A stretch of DNA of 40,539 nucleotides from Neptuniibacter sp. CAU 1671 (GCF_029222905.1 NZ_JARHUE010000011.1:1-40539), one strand, 5' to 3'. Counted from the stretch's first letter, positions 24,406-32,548 are shown. The notes: generated from the sequence alone by a model not told the origin. Translations and numbers: made by a program.

Positions 24406-24433
24406 TTGAAATTTCAGGCCCCGACCTTATATC
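24406..24433 (+). promoter_or_regulatory. Candidate sigma-70 promoter for htpG
   Basis: TTGAAA (24406-24411) and TATATC (24428-24433) are 16 bases apart, about 73 bases before the htpG start. The -35 is one base from consensus. A heat-shock promoter is expected for htpG; CCCC follows TTGAAA here but at the wrong spacing, so I call only a sigma-70-like site. Confidence 0.45.
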
Positions 24434-24505
24434 GACACTATCTGTGCGGCTGCCCAACAAAGGGTCGCCATGTAACAACAACCATAGCAAAAATGGATAG
24501 TGTTG

Positions 24506-26434
24506 ATGACCACCGAAACCCGTACCGAAACCCATGGTTTTCAGACCGAAGTGAAGCAGCTGCTTCACTTGATGATTCATTCCCTGTACTCCAACAAGGA
24601 TATCTTCCTGCGTGAGCTGATCTCCAACGCGTCAGATGCGGCTGAGAAACTGCGTTTTCAGGCCCTGTCGAATGGCGATCTGTACGAAAACGATGGCGAT
24701 CTGAAGATCCGCATCAGCTTTGATGAAAAAGCAAAAACACTCACCATCGACGACAACGGTATTGGCATGAGCCGTGACGAAGTGATTGAGCATCTGGGCA
24801 CCATCGCCAAGTCAGGTACCGCCCAGTTCCTGAATCAGCTGACCGGTGACCAGTCTAAAGACAGCCAGTTGATCGGTCAGTTTGGTGTGGGCTTTTACTC
24901 TTCCTTTATCGTTGCCAAAAAAGTCGATGTCTATACCCGTAAGGCAGGTCTGGGCGTGGCTGAAGGTGTGCACTGGAGTTCTGAAGGCGAGGGCGAATTC
25001 AGCATTGCTGATATCGAAAAAGCTGGCCGTGGTACCACCATTGTGCTGCACCTGAAAAATGAAGAAACCCAGTTTGCCAACGGCTACACCCTGCGCTCAC
25101 TGGTACGCAAATACTCTGACCATATCGCCATTCCGGTGACGATGCAGAAGCAGCCAGTGCCCGACTATGACGATGAAGGCAATGTGAAAGAGCCTGATCC
25201 GAATGCCGTTTTGGAAGATGAAACTGTTAACTCCGCCACCGCACTGTGGACCCGTAACAAGTCCGATGTGACCGATGAGGAGTATCAGGAGTTTTACAAA
25301 CACCTCTCCCACGATTTCAACGATGCGATTACCTGGGCCCACAACCAGGTGGAAGGTACGCAGGAGTACACCAGCCTGCTGTATGTACCGGGCAAAGCGC
25401 CGTATGACCTGTGGAACCGTGAAGCACCACGTGGTCTGAAACTGTACATCCAGCGCGTATTTATCATGGATCAGGCGGACCAGTTCCTGCCGCTGTACCT
25501 GCGCTTTATCAAGGGTGTGATCGACTCCAAAGACCTGTCCCTGAACGTGTCCCGTGAGATCCTGCAGAAAGACGCCAACGTCGATAAACTGCGCACCGCG
25601 CTGACCAAACGTGTACTGGATATGCTGGGCAAACTGGCCAAGAAGGGTGGTGAAAAATACCAGAGCTTCTGGCAGGAGTTTGGTCAGGTTCTGAAAGAAG
25701 GTCCGGCGGAAGATTACAGCAACCGCGACAAGATCCTGAAGCTGATGCGGTTTGCTTCTACTCAGACCGGCAATGCCGAGCAGACCGTTGGGCTGGATGA
25801 TTACATCAGCCGGATGCAGGAAGGTCAGGACAAGATCTACTTCCTTGTGTCCGACAGCTACAACGCCGCCAAGAGCAGCCCGCACCTGGAGATCTTCCGT
25901 AAGAAAGGCATTGAAGTACTGCTGCTGACCGACCGTATCGATGACTGGATGATGAGTCAGGTGCACGAATACGACGGCAAGCAGTTCCGCGATATCACTA
26001 AGGGTGAGCTGGATCTGGATAAAACCGATTCAGAAGAGGAAAAACAGGCCCGTGAAGAGACTGAAAAAGAGCTGTCTTCACTGGTTGAACGCCTCAACAC
26101 CACCCTGAAAGACAAAGTGTCTGGCGTACGTCTGACCCACCGTCTGACCGATTCACCCGCCTGTCTGGTTCTGGGTGAGTTCGATATGGGTCTGCAGATG
26201 CGCCAGATCATGGAAGCAGCCGGTCAGAAAGTACCGGACAGCAAACCAACCTTTGAGATCAACCCGGAACACCCGCTGATCCAGAAACTGGACCACGAAG
26301 CAGACGAAGACCGTTTTGCGGATCTGGCAGCCGTGCTGTTTGATCAGGCGGGTCTGGCAGCCGGTGGCCAACTGGATGATCCGGCGGCGTATGTAAGTCG
26401 GTTGAATAAGTTGTTGCTGGAGTTGAGTGCATAA
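24506..26434 (+). CDS. htpG: Molecular chaperone HtpG (Hsp90)
   Basis: 642 residues, full HtpG length. The N-terminal ATPase domain shows [36 protein letters not shown] and [11 protein letters not shown]. The middle domain has [20 protein letters not shown] and [19 protein letters not shown]. The C-terminal dimer domain ends with residues up to ELSA rather than the eukaryotic MEEVD. It is a cytosolic ATP-dependent chaperone. ATG 24506 was chosen; GTG 24500 is in frame. The spacing from the preceding gene and a following terminator indicate a single-gene transcript. Confidence 0.97.
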   Translation: MTTETRTETHGFQTEVKQLLHLMIHSLYSNKDIFLRELISNASDAAEKLRFQALSNGDLYENDGDLKIRISFDEKAKTLTIDDNGIGMSRDEVIEHLGTIAKSGTAQFLNQLTGDQSKDSQLIGQFGVGFYSSFIVAKKVDVYTRKAGLGVAEGVHWSSEGEGEFSIADIEKAGRGTTIVLHLKNEETQFANGYTLRSLVRKYSDHIAIPVTMQKQPVPDYDDEGNVKEPDPNAVLEDETVNSATALWTRNKSDVTDEEYQEFYKHLSHDFNDAITWAHNQVEGTQEYTSLLYVPGKAPYDLWNREAPRGLKLYIQRVFIMDQADQFLPLYLRFIKGVIDSKDLSLNVSREILQKDANVDKLRTALTKRVLDMLGKLAKKGGEKYQSFWQEFGQVLKEGPAEDYSNRDKILKLMRFASTQTGNAEQTVGLDDYISRMQEGQDKIYFLVSDSYNAAKSSPHLEIFRKKGIEVLLLTDRIDDWMMSQVHEYDGKQFRDITKGELDLDKTDSEEEKQAREETEKELSSLVERLNTTLKDKVSGVRLTHRLTDSPACLVLGEFDMGLQMRQIMEAAGQKVPDSKPTFEINPEHPLIQKLDHEADEDRFADLAAVLFDQAGLAAGGQLDDPAAYVSRLNKLLLELSA

Positions 26435-26481
26435 CAGGTTTTTCCGGTAATGGTTTACCGGTGAAAACTGACGGTTAGAGG

Positions 26482-26514
26482 AAAGGGCGATGGCTTGGGC
26501 TGTCGCCTTTTTTT
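26482..26514 (+). terminator. Rho-independent terminator after htpG
   Basis: AAAGGGCGA pairs with TCGCCTTT across a short loop and is followed by seven T. A second stem, CCGGTAA (26444-26450) with TTACCGG (26455-26461), lies just before it. Confidence 0.85.
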
Positions 26515-26520
26515 GTTTGG

Positions 26521-26976
26521 GTTTCGCCCTAAGGGGCGAGTTAAGAGAGGGCGGCTGCGCCCTCTCTTAACAATCTCTCCGCAGCCCCGCCCCTTGCCGG
26601 CTACGCCGGTACCCTGCGTAACTCGCCAAAAGCGGGACGGCCAGAACTCGCTTCGCTCAGACAGGCTGGCCGCCTGATCCGCTTTCGGCTCCGTTACTCG
26701 GCTGCGGTGAAGGGGTAATTATCCGTGCCATATTCAGATACTTGAAAGATGCAAATGGATTAGCAATTGGCACCAAAACCCCTTTTGCGCAGCCGAGTAC
26801 TGGAAGTAACCAGCGAGAAAAGGGCGGAACTGTCTGAGGCCAAAGGCCGAGTTTTTCGCCCGCGCTGGTTACTGAAGCACGCAGGGAAGTCGCGAAGCGA
26901 CCCAGCAGTGGGGCGGTTTTAGATTGTTAAGACCTTTGGGCGCCCAAAGGTCTTAACCCGCCCTAAGGCGGAAGGT
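26521..26976. repeat. Fold-back element: two inverted arms of hairpins with conserved spacers
   Basis: The left arm (26525-26707) and right arm (26787-26971) are inverted copies of one another. Matching spacer words are CAATCT/AGATTG, CCCTGCGT/ACGCAGGG, TCAGACAG/CTGTCTGA and TACTCGGCTGCG/CGCAGCCGAGTA. Between them sit hairpins at equivalent places with different stems: CGCCC..GGGCG versus CCGCC..GGCGG; a 30-base palindrome-like hairpin with TTAAGA ends at 26541-26570 versus a perfect 30-base palindrome at 26927-26956; and CCGGC-TAC-GCCGG versus GTCGC-GAA-GCGAC. A 79-base unpaired centre (26708-26786) separates the arms. No believable gene lies inside. It is probably a REP-like dispersed element present elsewhere in the genome. 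Confidence 0.8.
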
Positions 26977-27008
26977 TAGAAGTAGAGTATTTGTCGCTTC
27001 TGGAAACA

Positions 27009-27160
27009 GAAGAAGAATTAGTTCACTATCAAAACATTAAGGATATGAGGTTGTTGATTTTTACCTGCAACCTTTGAACTCAAATCTACATGCGCGTTTT
27101 CAACGGAGGAGAATGGCTGTGATGTATTGTTTTTTAATTTAATACAGCAACTTAGATCTC
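27009..27160 (+). repeat. Dispersed repeat copy A (gene-end remnant plus ribosome-site leader)
   Basis: This segment aligns almost without gaps with 39349-39500 at a constant offset of 12340-12341. The best block, TTTTCAACGGAGGAGAATG (27097-27115), is identical in both. Upstream, the A copy can be read as LLETEEELVHYQNIKDMRLL and copy B as LLESVPEMVQYQDIRDFGL followed by a stop, so a coding end is shared. Downstream, an ATG with a perfect GGAGGA opens MAVMYCFLI and stops, whereas copy B continues for 36 residues. Copy A looks decayed. The origin is unknown. Confidence 0.65.
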
Positions 27161-27702
27161 CCTTTCAGGTTTTTAACCTGCGTCAAAATACGAATGTATA
27201 TAATCTAAATGTATCTCTACTTGGAGCCATTGTGCGATACGATCAATTATCTGACGATTTAAGAAACGCGTCCTTTGAATTCTTCTATTGGTATTCTCGG
27301 TTCGAATTTGTTCTTAAAGAAAATGGGTTCCTTAAATATGAGGAACTTGATGCAAAGGCAGAACCAAGCTGGAAAAAATTCAGAGAGAAATACGAAGAAG
27401 AATATAGAGCTTCAAAAGAAGAAAATTTGCTAGTTAAGTTACACCCAAAAAGGCAAGTTGTGTCCGCCTCTAACCAATTAGATTGGAAGCCGGTTGGGAT
27501 CAGTCATTGTAATAGTGACCTTTGTTGTGTAATCACAATGCTTTCCACTATCAGAAATAACCTGTTTCATGGTGGCAAGCACGGAGACATGGAAGTCGAT
27601 GATATAGACAGGAATATATCGCTTCTGTCTTTTGGCAAGCAGGTCTTAGATCAGCTTGCTGAGCAATTTGGCTATGAGGCTGACTATAAGCGGTACTATT
27701 AA
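27127..27702 (+). CDS. HEPN-like hypothetical protein
   Basis: Up to 191 residues, mostly helical. Near residues 140-151 is LSTIRNNLFHGGKH; the R143-N-N-L-F-H148 arrangement matches the Rx4-6H motif of HEPN RNases, and the first part (EFFYWYSRFEFVLKENGFL) resembles their first helix. HEPN proteins often act as toxins or in phage defence; that is inference here. The only upstream start in frame is TTG 27127, inside a dispersed repeat; GTG 27232 has GGAG 6 bases upstream and gives 156 residues that begin nearer the helical domain. The base composition is AT-rich compared with flanking genes, suggesting transfer. Confidence 0.65.
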   Translation: MFFNLIQQLRSPFQVFNLRQNTNVYNLNVSLLGAIVRYDQLSDDLRNASFEFFYWYSRFEFVLKENGFLKYEELDAKAEPSWKKFREKYEEEYRASKEENLLVKLHPKRQVVSASNQLDWKPVGISHCNSDLCCVITMLSTIRNNLFHGGKHGDMEVDDIDRNISLLSFGKQVLDQLAEQFGYEADYKRYY

Positions 27703-27803
27703 AGTGGCAATAAGCCTAGCCAGTTAACAAAATTCCGGTATTCTTCAATTTGTCATCACTAGGAAAGTTAGGTTTACGCAAAGGATTTGAGTGAGGAACA
27801 TAT

Positions 27804-28145
27804 ATGGACGTTTTACCAATTCATGTTTTTAAGCACAGCTTCAAACCCATTCTAAATTTACTGAAAGAGAATGGAATTCAGTATCAAATGCGCGAAATTC
27901 GAGCTGGTGAAATCATAGCCTCTGCAGGTGTTATCGAGATAATCCTAAACGCAACCATGTGGGTTTCATTAGCATCAGTAATCATTGCATTCATCAAAGC
28001 CAAAAATGGTCGTGAAGTGATGATCACGACAAAAGACAACAAAATCATTCATGCTAAGGGTCTGGACTCAAAACAACTGCAAGCTGTTCTTGAACAGGCT
28101 AAAGATATAAAAGCTATAGATACAGGCAAAGAGCGAGAAACATAA
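27804..28145 (+). CDS. Small single-pass membrane protein, unknown
   Basis: 113 residues. A soluble N-terminus (about 1-40), one membrane helix (about 43-66, IEIILNATMWVSLASVIIAF), and a charged C-terminus (IKAKNGREVMITTKDNKIIH) that may form a small strand-rich domain. I do not recognise the family. A weak AGGA lies 20 bases upstream and GAGGAA 7 bases upstream of ATG 27804. It follows the HEPN-like gene by about 100 bases in the same AT-rich island. The stop falls within a possible attC-like site. Confidence 0.65.
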   Translation: MDVLPIHVFKHSFKPILNLLKENGIQYQMREIRAGEIIASAGVIEIILNATMWVSLASVIIAFIKAKNGREVMITTKDNKIIHAKGLDSKQLQAVLEQAKDIKAIDTGKERET

Positions 28146-28224
28146 CAATTCATGTAAATATTATCCTCTAGACTCAGAGCTCCGTAAGCTTCGGTTGTTC
28201 TGACCTGTTAATTAGGTGTTATCT
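28140..28224 (+). other. Possible degenerate attC-like site
   Basis: ACATAACAATTC immediately at the stop codon and TTAGGTGTTATCT about 75 bases later resemble the ends of an attC (TAACAA ... GTGTTAT). Only the ATAACA/TGTTAT ends pair well and the interior is weak, apart from a small stem near AGCTCCGTAAGCTTCGG. It may be a decayed cassette end or coincidence. Confidence 0.3.
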
Positions 28225-28363
28225 AAATTCGTTATGGATCTTGAATCAGTCTTTATAGAGTATTTTCTGAAAATTTTGGGAGTCTAAACTATTGCCGAGG
28301 CTTGAATTAATGGGTGGCACAGATAGATATTTAATTCAGCACCAAAATTTCTGCTAGTTACTT

Positions 28364-28969
28364 ATGACCCCAAAACAAATCGGCCACGCCTACGACACCA
28401 TCACCCATCTTTGGCAGCGTGACGACTTCAATCGGAACAATGGCATTGAAGCGCATCAGCGGGCGCTGGCCTTTGTGACAAACAGAGGTAAGGCACTCGA
28501 TGTGGGTTGTGGTTGTACCGGTCGGTTTATCGATCTTCTGCTGGGTGAAGGATTTACGCCGGAGGGGGTGGATATCTCTGGTGAGATGATTCGGCTTGCA
28601 CGGCAGCGTCATCCGCAGGTGGTGTTTCATCAGCAGGATATCTGCGCGTGGGACATGACAGAGACCTATGATTTTATCACTGCCTGGGACAGTCTCTGGC
28701 ATATTCCTCTGGATCAGCAGGAAGCCGTGTTAACCAAACTGGTGGCCAGTCTGAATCCGGGCGGGGTGCTTATTTTTTCGTTTGGCGGGACGGAAACGGC
28801 AGATGAGCATTGTGATGCCACCATGGGGCCGGAGGTGTATTACTCGACACTGGGCACGCATGGTTTTCTGGAATGTTTGATCCGGCAGGGCTGTCTCTGT
28901 AGGCATCTGGAATTCGATCAGTATCCGGAACTGCACGCCTATCTGATTGTGCAAAAATCTCAAGGTTGA
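28364..28969 (+). CDS. Class I SAM-dependent methyltransferase
   Basis: 201 residues. The SAM-binding glycine motif is ALDVGCGCTGRFIDLLL, the acidic ribose contact is in GFTPEGVDISGEMIRLAR, and motifs II-III follow (DICAWDMTETYDFITAWDSL, LNPGGVLIFSFGG). The order and spacing are those of a small class I methyltransferase. The substrate is unknown. No clear ribosome site precedes ATG 28364. It stands alone between the AT-rich island and the guanidine riboswitch. Confidence 0.9.
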   Translation: MTPKQIGHAYDTITHLWQRDDFNRNNGIEAHQRALAFVTNRGKALDVGCGCTGRFIDLLLGEGFTPEGVDISGEMIRLARQRHPQVVFHQQDICAWDMTETYDFITAWDSLWHIPLDQQEAVLTKLVASLNPGGVLIFSFGGTETADEHCDATMGPEVYYSTLGTHGFLECLIRQGCLCRHLEFDQYPELHAYLIVQKSQG

Positions 28970-29012
28970 TCAGGTTTCTATTCACACGCTTTGTGTTATC
29001 TTCCTGCATCCG

Positions 29013-29066
29013 CTTCTGGGACGACCCTGAAGTTTAATTTGGCTGGCCGGGACGACCCTGCACCAG
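29013..29066 (+). promoter_or_regulatory. Guanidine-II (mini-ykkC) riboswitch
   Basis: Two hairpins in tandem each end in the loop ACGA closed by GGG/CCC. P1 is CTTCTGGGACGACCCTGAAG (29013-29032), with a perfect outer CTTC/GAAG stem. P2 runs from CTGG (29043) to CCAG (29066) around GGGACGACCC. Twin stem-loops with ACGR loops are the defining feature of mini-ykkC RNAs, which bind free guanidinium. The second stem ends in CCAGG, overlapping the ribosome-site region 9 bases before the gdx start, so control is probably at translation. Confidence 0.93.
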
Positions 29067-29074
29067 GTGTTTTT

Positions 29075-29395
29075 ATGAGCTGGTTAATTCTTTTCTGTGC
29101 GGGTTTGATGGAAGTGGTGTGGGCTGTAGGGCTTAAATACACCGAAGGCTTCTCTAAACCTGTTCCCTCTTTGATCACCATCGCTGCCATGGTTGCCAGT
29201 GTTTATCTGCTGAGTATTGCCATGCGTAGTTTGCCTCTGGGTGTGGCCTACGCGGTCTGGGTGGGCGTGGGTATGCTGGGTGCCGTGATTATGGGCATTT
29301 TGCTGTATCAGGAATCGCTCTCGCTGATTAAAGGCATTAGTCTGGTATTAATGGTGGTGGGCATTATCGGGCTGAAATGGTCTGCCACGCAGTAA
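29075..29395 (+). CDS. sugE: Guanidinium exporter Gdx (SugE, SMR family)
   Basis: 106 residues with four membrane helices, the small multidrug resistance layout. [20 protein letters not shown] contains the essential membrane glutamate (E13 in GLMEVVWA), and [20 protein letters not shown] is the Gdx-type third helix. Members of this branch exchange guanidinium for protons. The guanidine-II riboswitch immediately upstream supports this function over generic drug efflux. ATG 29075 was chosen because it follows the riboswitch and gives the family length. Confidence 0.95.
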   Translation: MSWLILFCAGLMEVVWAVGLKYTEGFSKPVPSLITIAAMVASVYLLSIAMRSLPLGVAYAVWVGVGMLGAVIMGILLYQESLSLIKGISLVLMVVGIIGLKWSATQ

Positions 29396-29443
29396 TCCTG
29401 CTTTTGGGTTCTGGGTATTGGGTTTGTCGGCTGTTGCAACTAA

Positions 29444-29974
29444 ATGGCGTTTGCGCTGACAAAGGCATTCGATGCTTTTAACAGACCTTCTCTAACCGTT
29501 GCTGATGTTGCTATGAACCGCCCTGAATACCTGCCGCTTGATTGCGTGCCACCCGCTGAGTATCTGCCGATGTTAAACAAGGGCAGGGTACGACAGCATC
29601 TGATTAATCATCCATTGTTTGATGAAGCTGCCGTATCGGCGTGGCTTGCAGCCAAACGGGAGGTGGATGCCACGCCCGGCTGTAAGGTCCGGGCGATTCA
29701 GGTTAACGGACAGTTGGCGGGCTGGTGCGGTCTTCAGTTGGAACAGGGCCAGTATGAAATTGCCGTGGTGCTGGACGATGCTTGCTGGGGGCTGGGGCGA
29801 CAGGTGTTTGCCGAAGTGATGAGTTGGGCCAGGGCGTTTGGCCATCAGACTGTCTATATCCACTTTCTGCACACCCGCCCCGAGTACCGGTTTCTGCGCA
29901 AGATTGCCCGGCAGGTAACCACCAGTGAAATGATGGGCAACCGGTTCACCACCTATGAGTTGACCGTTGATTAA
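29444..29974 (+). CDS. GNAT-like N-acetyltransferase
   Basis: 176 residues. The central part AGWCGLQLEQGQYEIAVVLD followed by DACWGLGRQVFAEVMSWARAF has the strand-4, loop and helix-3 arrangement of GNAT proteins, with GLGRQV in place of the usual acetyl-CoA loop. The C-terminus HFLHTRPEYRFLRKIARQV is unusual for common groups. The substrate is unknown. No good ribosome site precedes ATG 29444; ATG 29513 is an alternative. It is convergent with the arylamine N-acetyltransferase gene, 11 bases away. Confidence 0.75.
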   Translation: MAFALTKAFDAFNRPSLTVADVAMNRPEYLPLDCVPPAEYLPMLNKGRVRQHLINHPLFDEAAVSAWLAAKREVDATPGCKVRAIQVNGQLAGWCGLQLEQGQYEIAVVLDDACWGLGRQVFAEVMSWARAFGHQTVYIHFLHTRPEYRFLRKIARQVTTSEMMGNRFTTYELTVD

Positions 29975-29985
29975 GTACCTTGCGC

Positions 29986-30798
29986 TTAATTGCTCAGCAC
30001 AATCTGCCGCTGCAGAACGTCCAGCCACTCCGGCTTTACAGGCAGCAGAAAGTGGTCTGTCAGTGCGGTTGCCAGCGCGTCTGTATCCGGTAGTATTGTT
30101 TGCACCGGGTCAGCTCCGCGTTTGCGCAGCGTAAGACGGTTATTGAGCAGGGTGTAACGTGTATCTCCGGTGGTTCTGGCAGCCATCAGGTTATGGCGAA
30201 ACTTTGAATCCGGGTGTGCCGAGGTATACCAGTTGGCCACTTCGATATCGATTGGGTGCAGCGGATCCAGACTCAGGTGATACATCGGCATCCACTGATC
30301 CTTCAGTTGTACCTCCAGCATGTAACCATAACCGTGTTCGGACAGCCGGTAGGCTGCATGTGCGGTCTGCTGTTCCAGACCCGTAATAAACTGCAGCGGT
30401 GTATTTAACACCATACCGCCAAACCCCACGTCGACCAGCCAGGGCATGCCGTCAATCTCGGTGCGCAAAACCATATGGGTTTTGGGGCCTGCCGGAGCGC
30501 CGACCGGCTGCTGCCATACCACGCGTGCCATCAGTGGCTCAACGGTAAAGCCGATCTGCCGCAACACAGCCATCAGCAGGTTGTTTTGTTCAAAGCAGTA
30601 GCCGCCACGCTGGCGGTTGATCAGTTTGTTGCCAATCTGGTCCAGTGTCAGATGTATGGTTTCATCCAGCAGTACGTCAATGTTTTCAAACGGGATACGG
30701 GCAGGATGCAGATGATGCAGAGCCTGCAGGGTAGGCAGATCGGCACGGGGTGAGCCGGTAAAGCCGATGCGCTGGAAGTAGTCCTGTAATTTGATCAT
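29986..30798 (-). CDS. Arylamine N-acetyltransferase
   Basis: 270 residues, typical length. The cysteine-protease-like catalytic triad is visible: C68 in RQRGGYCFEQN, H108 in PKTHMVL, and D123 in WLVDVGFGG. The opening ARIPFENIDVLL is also conserved. The enzyme transfers acetyl from acetyl-CoA to aromatic amines and hydrazines. It is the last gene of an operon with a nitroreductase and a DMT-type membrane protein, and the start is 3 bases from the end of the latter. Confidence 0.95.
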   Translation of the reverse strand: MIKLQDYFQRIGFTGSPRADLPTLQALHHLHPARIPFENIDVLLDETIHLTLDQIGNKLINRQRGGYCFEQNNLLMAVLRQIGFTVEPLMARVVWQQPVGAPAGPKTHMVLRTEIDGMPWLVDVGFGGMVLNTPLQFITGLEQQTAHAAYRLSEHGYGYMLEVQLKDQWMPMYHLSLDPLHPIDIEVANWYTSAHPDSKFRHNLMAARTTGDTRYTLLNNRLTLRKRGADPVQTILPDTDALATALTDHFLLPVKPEWLDVLQRQIVLSN

Positions 30799-30801
30799 AA
30801 G

Positions 30802-31242
30802 TCAGTCCCGGTTAATCAGTACGATGCCGGCAATCAATGCCAGTACGCCAGACAGGCGCTCTATAGTAATCGGTTTGATGGGTAACTCGAACCATCCGAA
30901 GTGGCTGGAGACGATGGCGACCAGTAATTGACCGGTCAGGGCGTAACTCATCATGGGGCCGACGCCCATTTTGGGAATCAGCGCATAAAACAGCCCAACG
31001 CCCAGCGCTGCCAGAGCGCCGCCTGAAAACCAGAGATAACCCGGTACTGCGCCAGCCTGGCGCCAGGGCAGTTGGGGTGTGGTCAAGGCGGTTGCCAGTA
31101 CTATCACGCTGCAACTGACGCCAAAGGCAATGGCCGTGGCCCACAGCGAGCTGTGCAGGAGTACCCCAAGTCGCGCATTCATGCTGGCCTGCGTGGCAAT
31201 CGCCGCTCCGGCAAGCAGAGCCAGCAGACCCGGCAGGCTCAT
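30802..31242 (-). CDS. DMT-type membrane protein (DUF606/YdcZ family)
   Basis: 146 residues with five predicted helices and the family pattern ALLAGAAIATQASMNARLG at the start and LIPKMGVGPMMSYALTGQLL in the middle. DUF606 proteins are half-size relatives of the EamA transporters. The substrate is unknown. Its start overlaps the stop of the upstream nitroreductase gene by 4 bases, and its stop nearly abuts the N-acetyltransferase gene. Co-expression with two enzymes of aromatic nitro/amino chemistry suggests export of such compounds (inference). Confidence 0.88.
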   Translation of the reverse strand: MSLPGLLALLAGAAIATQASMNARLGVLLHSSLWATAIAFGVSCSVIVLATALTTPQLPWRQAGAVPGYLWFSGGALAALGVGLFYALIPKMGVGPMMSYALTGQLLVAIVSSHFGWFELPIKPITIERLSGVLALIAGIVLINRD

Positions 31243-31874
31243 GCGGGTACCCTCATCACCAGTTCTTCCATGCCGAGCCGTACTTTGGGTTGGCTGGCGT
31301 AGTCGTCATGGGGGTGGCGGAAGCCAAGCGTAACGGTGGCAAGGGTGGTCAGTCCGTGCGGTTCCAGCTCCAGCAGACGGTCATACTGCTCGGGAATGAT
31401 GCCGGTCATCGGGCAGGTGTCAATTTGCAGCAGGGCAGCAGAGGTAAGCAAGTTCCCCAGTGCGAGGAATGTCTGATCCCGAATCCATTGTTGGCGTTGT
31501 TCAGTGTTGGGCTGATCAACCAGCACCAGCTGATAGTGTTGCTGCATCCCCTGATGTGCCGCTTCGTCCAGTTGGCGCGCTGCATGCAGACGTGTCATAT
31601 GTTCCCGGATAAATTCGCTGCCGATATCACGGCAGGCAGCAAACACCAGCAGATGGGAGCTGTGCAGTACCTTTTGCTGATCATAGGAGTGCGTTACCAG
31701 CTCAGCACGCAGGGCCTGATCCTCAACGAGTAGCAACTTATAGGGCTGCAGCCCATAGGCAGAAGGTGACAGTCGGGTGGCCTCCAGCAGCGTATGCAGG
31801 CGCGTCTCCTCCAGAGTGTGATTGGAAAATTGCTTAACGGCGTAACGCCAGTTCAGGGCTTCAAGCAGGTGCAT
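31239..31874 (-). CDS. NfsB-like FMN nitroreductase
   Basis: 211 residues. The family pattern is clear: ALNWRYAVKQFSNHTLEE with the FMN-binding RYAVKxF, then EATRLSPSAYGLQPYKLLLV, and DTCPMTGIIPEQYDRLLEL with the CPMTG segment typical of NfsB. It should reduce nitroaromatics or quinones with NAD(P)H. It is the first gene of the operon with the DUF606 and arylamine N-acetyltransferase genes. A Crp/Fnr-type gene lies 77 bases upstream on the same strand. Confidence 0.92.
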   Translation of the reverse strand: MHLLEALNWRYAVKQFSNHTLEETRLHTLLEATRLSPSAYGLQPYKLLLVEDQALRAELVTHSYDQQKVLHSSHLLVFAACRDIGSEFIREHMTRLHAARQLDEAAHQGMQQHYQLVLVDQPNTEQRQQWIRDQTFLALGNLLTSAALLQIDTCPMTGIIPEQYDRLLELEPHGLTTLATVTLGFRHPHDDYASQPKVRLGMEELVMRVPA

Positions 31875-31951
31875 GGGTTTATCCTTATCGGTGTTGTCGA
31901 TAAGGCGATGTTAGGGGCTACCGTGCAGGCAGGCATTTACATAGGTTGATT

Positions 31952-32548
31952 TCAGCGATTTTTTTTAATGCGGCTTAACTGGGTGGGGGTGATGCCCAGA
32001 TGTGAGGCGATCAGATACTGGGGTAGTCGTTTGTGCAGGGTAGGATTTTCAGCGACAAAACGTTCATAACGCTGGCGGGCTTCTTCCTGAACCAGAGCCA
32101 CTTCACGGGGTTCTTTGGACAACAACCAGTTTTTCTCCAGATACTGCACCTGAAACAGTGCCAGATCGTGATGTTGTTCCAGCAACTTACGGTAGGGTTG
32201 AAATGCGATTTCAATCACCACCGCCGGTTCCAGCGCTTCGACGCTAAATTCCGATGCCGTTCCGGTCAGTAGGGCGACCATGGAGCCTGGAAACGTCCCT
32301 TCATCAAAAAAGATTTTGTTGTATTCGTGACCTTTACAGTCGGTGATAAAACTGCGGAACAACCCCTTGAAAACAAACGCAAAGCTGGTGGGTGTTTTGC
32401 CGGCGGGATAGAGGAATTGTCCTTTGTCGAGGGTGCGACAGTGGCAGATAGTCTGCAGCTCAGCCCAGGTATCAGGATGCAGCGGATAATAAATATCCAG
32501 CGCGGATTTCAGTGCGGCAAAAGCGTGTTGGGTCGTGTCGGCGTTCAT
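31952..32548 (-). CDS. Crp/Fnr-family transcriptional regulator
   Basis: 198 residues. An N-terminal cyclic-nucleotide-binding-like beta roll (FLYPAGKTPTSFAFVFKGLF, FFDEGTFPGSMVALLTG) is followed by a dimer helix and a C-terminal helix-turn-helix (LPQYLIASHLGITPTQLSRI). There is no Fnr-type cysteine cluster. The effector is unknown. It is the same strand as the nitroreductase operon and could control it. ATG 32548 gives the family length. Confidence 0.88.
   Translation of the reverse strand: MNADTTQHAFAALKSALDIYYPLHPDTWAELQTICHCRTLDKGQFLYPAGKTPTSFAFVFKGLFRSFITDCKGHEYNKIFFDEGTFPGSMVALLTGTASEFSVEALEPAVVIEIAFQPYRKLLEQHHDLALFQVQYLEKNWLLSKEPREVALVQEEARQRYERFVAENPTLHKRLPQYLIASHLGITPTQLSRIKKNR

Noticed and set aside
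24400-24435. Heat-shock (sigma-32) promoter for htpG: TTGAAA followed by CCCC
   Set aside because: The gap between the two elements is only 7 bases, about half of the usual spacing. A sigma-70-like reading with TATATC at 16 bases fits better.
26495-26677. 60-codon open frame through the left arm of the fold-back element
   Set aside because: It runs through hairpins whose stem sequence varies between arms, has no ribosome site and gives an arginine- and proline-rich translation typical of non-coding GC-rich repeats.
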